NCBI GenBank assembly: GCA_017480445.1
Contig: JAFVAO010000069.1
Coordinates: 1 to 64,000, forward strand
Source: Lachnospiraceae bacterium
GTDB taxonomy: Bacteria; Bacillota; Clostridia; Lachnospirales; Lachnospiraceae
Length of the DNA stretch: 64,000 nt
Reading direction: 5' to 3'
Shown here: positions 58,057-64,000 of the stretch, in pieces
How positions within the stretch are numbered: the first letter of the stretch is position 1
Layout: each line of letters begins with the position of its first letter
Program-made: the position numbers and the translations under genes
The notes under the pieces: generated by a model
The model's database searches: none
Seen by the model: the letters and a program-made list of their open reading frames with translations, nothing else
What the model was told of the DNA's origin: nothing

Positions 58057-59914
58057 TGAGAAAATCACGTTAAGAAAACGTTTTAACAGAACAGTGGCAC
58101 TTGTGCTTGTGGACATCATGGCGATCATCGTGGCATCCTTCGCCTCGCTCTATATTCGCTATGAGTTCAGCTTTCGGGCGATCCGTCCGATTTTTATCGA
58201 TCATTATGAGTGGACACTGCCGTTTAACATCTGCATCACGCTGCTTGTCTTTGTGCTCTGCAAAATGTATAAAAGCGTGTGGCGCTATGCCAGCGCGACG
58301 GAGCTGATTCACATTGTCTTCGCGGTGACGGTCTCCGCGGTGCTGCACTTGATTTTTTGTCAGGCGACCGGCTGGTATATGCCGCGCAGCTATTATTTCC
58401 TGTTCTGGGTTTTGCTGTTCGGGTTTGTCTGTGTCAGCAGATTCAGCTACCGGATCCTGCGGCTGTTCCGCTCCAAATACAGAGGGATCAATCAGTCCGC
58501 CGAGCAGAACAATGTGATGTTGATCGGCGCAGGGGCGGCAGCAAACGCTATTTTAAAAGAGATTGAAATGAGCCAGTATCTGCATCTGCAGGTGAAATGC
58601 ATCATCGATGATTCGCCCGGCTGTCACGGCAAGCTGCTGCGCGGCGTGCCCATCGTGGGCGGCAGAGACCGGATTGCGGATGCGGCCAGACAATATGAGA
58701 TCGACGAGATTATTTTCGCGATCCCTTCCGCGAGTACGAAAACGAGGAAAGAGATTCTGGATATCTGTAAGGAGACGGGCTGCAAGCTGCGCGCGCTGCC
58801 CGGCGTCTATCAGCTGATCAACGGCGATGTGTCGGTCTCCGAGCTGAAGGAAGTGGAGATCGAGGATCTGTTGGGCAGAGAACCGATCCGCATCAATGTG
58901 CAGGAGGTATTGGAGTCCCTGCGCGGAAAAAAGGTGCTGGTCACCGGCGGGGGCGGTTCCATCGGCAGTGAGCTGTGCAGGCAGATTGCATCCCATCAGC
59001 CGAAGCAGCTGATCATTGTGGACATCTATGAAAACAATGCGTATGAGATTCAGCAGGAGCTGCTGCGCAAGTACCCGAAGCTGCATCTGCAGGTGCTGAT
59101 CGCTTCGGTGCGCAACGCGGAGCGTATAGAGGATATTTTTGCAACCTACAGACCGGATATCGTCTATCATGCGGCGGCGCATAAGCATGTGCCGCTTATG
59201 GAGGACAGCCCGAATGAGGCGATCAAGAACAATGTGATGGGAACCTACAAAACAGCGCTGGCCGCGGATCGTTTCGGCGTCGAAAAATTCGTGCTGATCT
59301 CCACGGACAAGGCGGTCAACCCCACGAATGTGATGGGCGCTTCCAAGCGGATCTGTGAGATGGTCGTGCAAATGATGAACCGCAGATCCAAGACCAATTT
59401 TGTGGCGGTGCGGTTCGGCAATGTGCTCGGCAGCAACGGCAGCGTGATCCCGCTGTTCAAAAAACAGATTGCGGAGGGTGGTCCCGTGACGGTGACACAC
59501 CCGGACATCATCCGGTATTTTATGACGATTCCGGAGGCGGTGTCTCTGGTGCTGCAGGCGGGAGCCTACGCAAAAGGCGGAGAAATTTTTGTTCTGGATA
59601 TGGGGGAACCCATGAAGATTCTGGATCTGGCGCAGAATCTGATCAAGCTCTCCGGCTACAGAGTGGATGAGGATATTGAGATCGTATTCACGGGCTTACG
59701 GCCCGGCGAGAAGATGTACGAGGAGTTGCTCATGGATGAGGAGGGCTTACGGAAGACTGCAAACGCGCGGATCTTCATCGGAAAGCAGATTGAATTTGAT
59801 GAGGAGCTGTTCACAGAGCAGCTGCAAAAGCTGGAGGCGGACGCCGTCTCCGAGCATGCGGACATCCGGCGGGATATCAAGGAGATTGTGCCGACGTATC
59901 GGTATGAAGAATAG
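58046..59914 (+). CDS. Membrane-bound UDP-sugar 4,6-dehydratase (PglF/CapD/WbpM family)
   Basis: A 622-residue protein with four N-terminal helices, a first Rossmann-like domain (VMLIGAGAAANAILKEI) and a second SDR domain starting VLVTGGGGSIGSELCRQI at about 295. Catalytic features are the late STDKAVNPTNVMGASKR, in which the usual YxxxK is MxxxK as in PglF. It converts UDP-GlcNAc to a 4-keto-6-deoxy intermediate, the first step toward bacillosamine or related amino sugars. The aminotransferase follows after 12 bases. Confidence 0.9.
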   Translation: MRIDEKITLRKRFNRTVALVLVDIMAIIVASFASLYIRYEFSFRAIRPIFIDHYEWTLPFNICITLLVFVLCKMYKSVWRYASATELIHIVFAVTVSAVLHLIFCQATGWYMPRSYYFLFWVLLFGFVCVSRFSYRILRLFRSKYRGINQSAEQNNVMLIGAGAAANAILKEIEMSQYLHLQVKCIIDDSPGCHGKLLRGVPIVGGRDRIADAARQYEIDEIIFAIPSASTKTRKEILDICKETGCKLRALPGVYQLINGDVSVSELKEVEIEDLLGREPIRINVQEVLESLRGKKVLVTGGGGSIGSELCRQIASHQPKQLIIVDIYENNAYEIQQELLRKYPKLHLQVLIASVRNAERIEDIFATYRPDIVYHAAAHKHVPLMEDSPNEAIKNNVMGTYKTALAADRFGVEKFVLISTDKAVNPTNVMGASKRICEMVVQMMNRRSKTNFVAVRFGNVLGSNGSVIPLFKKQIAEGGPVTVTHPDIIRYFMTIPEAVSLVLQAGAYAKGGEIFVLDMGEPMKILDLAQNLIKLSGYRVDEDIEIVFTGLRPGEKMYEELLMDEEGLRKTANARIFIGKQIEFDEELFTEQLQKLEADAVSEHADIRRDIKEIVPTYRYEE

Positions 59915-59926
59915 GGGGTAGCAGAT

Positions 59927-61177
59927 ATGGTTGACGGAAAATGGGAGGATATCAAACCGTTTGAAACACGCCTGTGGCTGTCGTCGCCGACGATGCACGG
60001 GGAGGAACTCAAATACATTACGGAGGCGTATGAGGCCAACTGGATGTCCACGCTGGGCGCCAATATCGACGAGGCGGAAAACGAGGCGCAGGCGCTGTTG
60101 GGGATTCCCTATGCGGTGGCGCTGTCCTCCGGAACCGCCGCGCTGCACATGGCGGTGAAGCTGGCGGGCGTAAAGCCGGGCGACCATGTATTTTGCTCGG
60201 ATATGACCTTTGGCGCCACGGTGAATCCGGTGGTCTATGAGGGAGGCGTGCCGGTGTTTATCGACACGGAGCCGGACACGTGGAATATGGATCCGGAGGC
60301 GCTGCGGCAGGCTTTTGCGCTGTATCCCGAGACGCGTGTGATTGTGGTGGCGCATTTGTACGGCGTACCCTGCAAGATGGACGAGATCCGGGCGATTGCG
60401 GATGCGCACGGCGCGGTGATCATTGAGGATGCGGCGGAATCTCTCGGCGCGACCTACAAGGGAAAACAGACCGGTAATTTCGGAGATTACAGCTGCATCA
60501 GTTTTAACGGCAACAAGATCATCACCGGTTCCACGGGCGGGATGCTGCTCACAAAGTCCGCCGAGGATGCGGAGAAGGTGCGCAAATGGTCCACCCAGAG
60601 CAGGGAACGGGCTCCCTGGTATCAACATGAGGAACTGGGATATAATTATCGCATGAGCAATGTGGTGGCGGGCGTGGTGCGCGGACAGCTGCCGCATCTG
60701 GAGGAACATCGGCTACAAAAAAAAGCGGTCTATGAACGATACAAAGAGGGCTTTGCGGATCTGCCGGTGCGGATGAACCCGTATGACGCCGAGACGAGCG
60801 AGCCGAATTTCTGGCTCTCCTGCCTGTTGATCGATGAGGAGGGGATGTGCAGACAGGTGCGGAGTGAGACTGAGGCGATGTATCAGCCGGAGCACGGCAA
60901 GAGCTGCCCGACAGAGATTCTGGAGACATTGGCGGGCTACAACGCCGAGGGACGTCCGATCTGGAAACCGATGCATATGCAGCCCATTTACCGCATGCAT
61001 CCGTTTGTGACGGCAGAGGGCAATGGCAGGGCGCGAACCAACGCTTACATCCCGGGCGGATGTGTGGATGTGGGCATGGATATTTTCCGGAGAGGCTTAT
61101 GTCTGCCCAGCGATAACAAAATGACACCCGCACAGCAGGACGTTGTGATTGAGATGGTCAAGAGATGTTTTGCATGA
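59927..61177 (+). CDS. DegT/DnrJ/EryC1/StrS aminotransferase (PglE-like)
   Basis: A 416-residue PLP-dependent sugar aminotransferase. It has the N-terminal substrate region (LSSPTMHGEELKYI), SSGTAALHMAVKLAGV, an Asp-containing DAAESLGATYKG and the cofactor lysine in SFNGNKIITGSTGGM. It probably adds an amino group at C4 of the keto sugar made by the upstream dehydratase. An acetyltransferase to finish a bacillosamine-type sugar is not in the window; the hexapeptide enzyme at 17741 is distant and of another subgroup. The ATG at 59927 has GGGGG upstream. Confidence 0.9.
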   Translation: MVDGKWEDIKPFETRLWLSSPTMHGEELKYITEAYEANWMSTLGANIDEAENEAQALLGIPYAVALSSGTAALHMAVKLAGVKPGDHVFCSDMTFGATVNPVVYEGGVPVFIDTEPDTWNMDPEALRQAFALYPETRVIVVAHLYGVPCKMDEIRAIADAHGAVIIEDAAESLGATYKGKQTGNFGDYSCISFNGNKIITGSTGGMLLTKSAEDAEKVRKWSTQSRERAPWYQHEELGYNYRMSNVVAGVVRGQLPHLEEHRLQKKAVYERYKEGFADLPVRMNPYDAETSEPNFWLSCLLIDEEGMCRQVRSETEAMYQPEHGKSCPTEILETLAGYNAEGRPIWKPMHMQPIYRMHPFVTAEGNGRARTNAYIPGGCVDVGMDIFRRGLCLPSDNKMTPAQQDVVIEMVKRCFA

Positions 61178-61190
61178 TGAGGAAACGGAT

Positions 61191-61940
61191 ATGAACAGAT
61201 TAAAAAAATGGGTGCAGTTTATACTGTTTGCCGGTGCGGGCGCTGCGGCCGCGGCATGTGTGATCGAGAAAATGCAGGAGAAAGCGGAGCCGAGAGAGAC
61301 TGTGCTTGCACACACCGACTGGGGCATCTATGAAACCTGGCTCAAGCGGTCGATCGACGCGTTTCTGGCGGCGGTGGGACTGATTGCACTCAGTCCGGTG
61401 CTGGCGGTCACGGCGCTTGTGGTGCGCGTGAAGCTGGGGACGCCGGTATTGTTTGCCCAGGAACGTCCCGGCAGAGACGAGCGGCTTTTTCGGCTGTATA
61501 AGTTCCGGACGATGACGGACGCGCGGGATGCGGACGGTGCACTATTGCCGGATGAGGAGCGGTTGACCGCGACCGGCAACCTGCTGCGCAGCACTTCGCT
61601 GGACGAGCTGCCGGAGCTGTTCAATATCCTGAAGGGCGATATGGCGCTTGTCGGACCGCGTCCGTTGCTGGTGCGCTATCTGGATCGCTATGATGCGTTT
61701 CAGCGCAGGCGCCACGAGGTCAGACCGGGTTTAACCGGCTATGCGCAGGTGCATGGGCGCAACAGTATCTCCTGGCAGGAAAAATTCCGCATGGATGTAC
61801 GCTATGTGGATCATATCACCTTTTGGGAAGATCTTCGGATTGTGCTGGATACGATCCGGACGGTGGTGAAGCGCGAGGGGATCAGCTCCGGGACGTCGGC
61901 CACGATGGAAGAGTTTATGGGAAATGAGGTAGAGGATTGA
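61191..61940 (+). CDS. Sugar phosphotransferase, PglC-like, second initiating enzyme
   Basis: A 249-residue protein with an N-terminal hydrophobic segment (FILFAGAGAAAAACV). The phosphoglycosyl transferase domain follows: KRSIDAFLAAVGLIALSP (re-entrant helix), ERPGRDERLFRLYKFRTMTD, SLDELPELFNILKGDMALVGPRP and GLTGYAQVHGRN. It resembles PglC, which loads a diacetylbacillosamine phosphate onto the lipid carrier, and sits directly after the dehydratase-aminotransferase pair. The ATG at 61191 has GAGGA upstream. An extra N-terminal helix distinguishes it from short PglC. Confidence 0.88.
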   Translation: MNRLKKWVQFILFAGAGAAAAACVIEKMQEKAEPRETVLAHTDWGIYETWLKRSIDAFLAAVGLIALSPVLAVTALVVRVKLGTPVLFAQERPGRDERLFRLYKFRTMTDARDADGALLPDEERLTATGNLLRSTSLDELPELFNILKGDMALVGPRPLLVRYLDRYDAFQRRRHEVRPGLTGYAQVHGRNSISWQEKFRMDVRYVDHITFWEDLRIVLDTIRTVVKREGISSGTSATMEEFMGNEVED

Positions 61941-63613
61941 TGCAGGAGATCCGAATTCTGGTCACGGGAGCCGGCAGACGTGTGGAACTGCTAAAGGCAT
62001 TCCGACAGGCGGCGCTTGTATTGCATAAGGATTTGAAACTGTATGGCGCGGATATGGCCGGTACGGCACCGGCACTGTGTTACTGCGACTACACGCGGCG
62101 TGTGGTGGCCATGCGGGATCCGGGCTATATCGATCAGCTGCTCTCGATCTGTGCACAGGATCAGATCGACCTGTTGATGCCGACCATCGATACGGATCTG
62201 CTGGTGCTCGCCGAAAACAGGCAGCGTTTTGCGGACATCGGCGTGAACGTCTTGATCAGCAGGCCGGAAATGATCCGGATCTGCAGGGACAAAAATCTTA
62301 CCTCACAGTTTTTTGTGGATTGCGGTCTGCAGGCACCGATGCCGGTGCATGACTATCGCACATATCAGGCGGGCTTTCCCGCGTTTATCAAGCCCAAGGA
62401 CGGCAGCAGCAGCATCAATGCGTTCAAGGTGCACAATGAGAAAGAATTGCAGGAGTATGCCGAACGGATCGGCGAGTATGTGGTGCAGCCCTTTGTGGAC
62501 GGCACGGAATATACCATCGATGTGTTCTGCGATTTTACGGGAAAACCGCTCAGTATCGTTCCCAGAGAGCGCATGGCGGTGCGCGCCGGAGAAGTCTTAA
62601 AAACCAAAATCTGCATGGATCCGAGAATGATAGAGGAGGCCGGCAAACTGCTTGCGGTATTCCGCCCCTGCGGCCCTGTCACGATCCAGTTGATCCGAGA
62701 GCAGGAGACGGGAACGGATTATTTTATCGAGATCAATCCCCGATACGGCGGGGGAGCGCCTCTCTCCATGAAGGCGGGCGCAAGAAGCGCGGAAATGCTG
62801 CTACAGCTTTTGGCCGGAGAGCCCTGTACGTATGCGGAGCAGATCGCGGACGGGGCAATCTACAGCCGGTTTGACGACAGCGTATGCATCGATGCAGGCA
62901 CGCGGCCGGAGGCGGTGCGGGGCGTCATTTTCGACCTGGACGATACGCTGTACGCGGAGAGGGAATATGTGCGCTCCGGCTACCGGGCGGTGGCGCGTTA
63001 TCTGCAAAACGACAGTTACGCGGACAAGCTCTGGCAATATTTTGCCAAAGGGCGGCCGGCGATCGACGGTCTCTTGACAGAGATCGGCAGAATGGATGAG
63101 AAAGAGAACTGTCTGGACGTGTACCGGACGCATCAGCCGGACATTCACCTGTATCCCGGCGCGCGGGAGCTGATCGAACAGCTGCGAAAGCAGGGCATCC
63201 GGGTCGGGATCCTCACGGACGGCAGACCGGACGGACAGCGGAAAAAGCTGCGGGCACTGCATCTGGACGAGCTGGTGGAGGATATCTGTATCACCGACGA
63301 ACTGGGCGGTGTGCAGTTTCGCAAACCCTGTGATATTGCCTACCGTATCCTGCAGACAAAGTGGCGGCTCGCACCGGAGCAGATCGTGTATGTGGGCGAC
63401 AACGCGCGGAAGGATTTCCAGGCGCCGGCACAGCTCGGTATGCAGCATCTGCATTTTGACAATCCGGAGGGACTCTACAGGGAACAGAACGATGGGATAC
63501 GGGCGGCGCAGCAGGACGCGCAAAACGGAGGGCGCCGGCAGGTTTCCGGTTTTGCGGAGGTTGCGGAGCAGCTGTACCGCATGACTGATACGACAACATA
63601 CACGGAGAGATAA
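61940..63613 (+). CDS. ATP-grasp domain fused to HAD family hydrolase
   Basis: A 557-residue cytoplasmic protein. Residues 1 to about 300 form an ATP-grasp ligase of the carbamoyl-phosphate-synthase-like type: ILVTGAGRRVELLKAF, FPAFIKPKDGSSSINAF for ATP binding, and YFIEINPRYGGGAPLS for metal binding. Residues about 325-520 form a HAD hydrolase with FDLDDTLYAE (DxDDT at 332-336), GILTDGRPDG, FRKPCDIAY and YVGDNARKD. The pairing suggests a ligation followed by, or balanced with, a dephosphorylation on one metabolite. The ATG at 61940 overlaps the previous stop by one base and has GAGG sites upstream. The substrate is unknown; neighbours imply a glycan decoration. Confidence 0.85.
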   Translation: MQEIRILVTGAGRRVELLKAFRQAALVLHKDLKLYGADMAGTAPALCYCDYTRRVVAMRDPGYIDQLLSICAQDQIDLLMPTIDTDLLVLAENRQRFADIGVNVLISRPEMIRICRDKNLTSQFFVDCGLQAPMPVHDYRTYQAGFPAFIKPKDGSSSINAFKVHNEKELQEYAERIGEYVVQPFVDGTEYTIDVFCDFTGKPLSIVPRERMAVRAGEVLKTKICMDPRMIEEAGKLLAVFRPCGPVTIQLIREQETGTDYFIEINPRYGGGAPLSMKAGARSAEMLLQLLAGEPCTYAEQIADGAIYSRFDDSVCIDAGTRPEAVRGVIFDLDDTLYAEREYVRSGYRAVARYLQNDSYADKLWQYFAKGRPAIDGLLTEIGRMDEKENCLDVYRTHQPDIHLYPGARELIEQLRKQGIRVGILTDGRPDGQRKKLRALHLDELVEDICITDELGGVQFRKPCDIAYRILQTKWRLAPEQIVYVGDNARKDFQAPAQLGMQHLHFDNPEGLYREQNDGIRAAQQDAQNGGRRQVSGFAEVAEQLYRMTDTTTYTER

Positions 63614-63614
63614 C

Positions 63615-64000
63615 ATGGTAGCAGAGAATCAATACGGAACGGCGGATATTCAGAACGAACTGTTGGAGCTGATGAAGATTTTCCACGCGTTCTGTGTCCG
63701 CAATGAAATCAAATACAGCCTGTTCGGCGGATCGGGACTCGGCGCCGTCCGGCACAATGGATTTATCCCCTGGGATGACGATCTGGATATCTGCGTGGAC
63801 AGGAAAAATTATCGTAAACTGCTGAAGCGCTTCCGCACCTGCGAGGGGTTAAGCATGCACCAGAATCTGTGGGTGAAGCGCATCCAGAAGATCGGCGCAG
63901 CGCCGATCCGCGGCTATGTGCCGACGCTGGACGTGTTTGTGATCGACAATGCGCCGGATGCGGCGATCCTTTTTCGGCTGAAGATCCTGCTGTTGTCCGT
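63615..64000 (+). CDS. LicD family protein, partial (runs off the window)
   Basis: The first 128 residues of a LicD-type nucleotidyltransferase-fold protein: NELLELMKIFHAFCVRNEIKYS, then GGSGLGAVRHNGF followed by IPWDDDLDI with the metal-binding aspartates, and TLDVFVIDNAPD. LicD proteins transfer phosphocholine or similar phospho-groups to cell-surface glycans. The ATG at 63615 has GGAGAGA upstream and follows the ATP-grasp/HAD gene by one base. The 3' end is beyond the window. Confidence 0.88.
   Translation, partial: MVAENQYGTADIQNELLELMKIFHAFCVRNEIKYSLFGGSGLGAVRHNGFIPWDDDLDICVDRKNYRKLLKRFRTCEGLSMHQNLWVKRIQKIGAAPIRGYVPTLDVFVIDNAPDAAILFRLKILLLS

Overview
The window is a chromosomal segment of a Gram-positive, low-to-mid-GC Clostridia bacterium, most likely a Lachnospiraceae member. 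This rests on gene content: an mbl-flhO-flhP type linkage, a yvyF-like flagellar gene beside comF, cdaA-cdaR, an HPr with the Ser46 regulatory site, an orphan Spo0A DNA-binding domain, FeoAB with a Cys-rich partner, and strong GGAGG ribosome sites. No rRNA, tRNA, CRISPR array, insertion sequence or complete prophage was seen. No stretch over 300 bases lacks a gene; the longest gaps (about 240 to 295 bases) hold promoters, terminators and a structured repeat.

Layout. 1-12.5 kb looks like a metal or metallophore uptake island: an ECF-type transporter (S, T and fused double ATPase), two TetR regulators, an alpha/beta hydrolase, an acetyltransferase-methyltransferase fusion, feoA-feoB with a Cys-rich partner, and a pair of fused permease-ATPase ABC proteins. 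12.5-20.2 kb carries a secreted beta-helix lipoprotein, a diguanylate cyclase, a ferredoxin-type aldo/keto reductase, a frameshifted GNAT gene, a degenerate GGDEF protein, a hexapeptide acetyltransferase, a divergent cis-prenyltransferase and a split chromate transporter. 20.3-22.2 kb is a small AT-richer island: a GIY-YIG/DUF4357 protein diverging from an XRE regulator paired with a phage nuclease-like protein. 22.3-41.4 kb is mostly housekeeping: uvrA with a candidate SOS box, mbl, flagellar rod genes, recD2, comF, yvyF, the c-di-AMP operon, ptsH, leuA, a DUF3048 lipoprotein, a DUF212 protein, a polyprenyl-phosphate glycosyltransferase and the orphan Spo0A-C gene.

41.4-64 kb is a surface polysaccharide locus, visibly GC-richer than the first 12 kb. 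It encodes two initiating phosphoglycosyl transferases, a chain-length protein with an apparently dead kinase-like tail, GT2 and GT4 glycosyltransferases, an EpsG-like and two O-antigen-ligase-like membrane proteins, a secreted glucosaminidase-like protein, a PglF/PglE-like dehydratase and aminotransferase, an ATP-grasp/HAD fusion, and a LicD protein cut by the window edge. Together they should build, polymerise and decorate a lipid-linked glycan. No flippase is visible, so the locus probably continues beyond the window.

The most notable candidates are the XRE/nuclease-like pair with its palindromic operator, the orphan Spo0A-C gene with three 0A-like boxes upstream, two copies of a hairpin-rich 5'-leader repeat 30 kb apart, the ATP-grasp/HAD fusion, and the divergent UppS paralogue. 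All functional calls come from reading the sequence and family knowledge; no database search was run.
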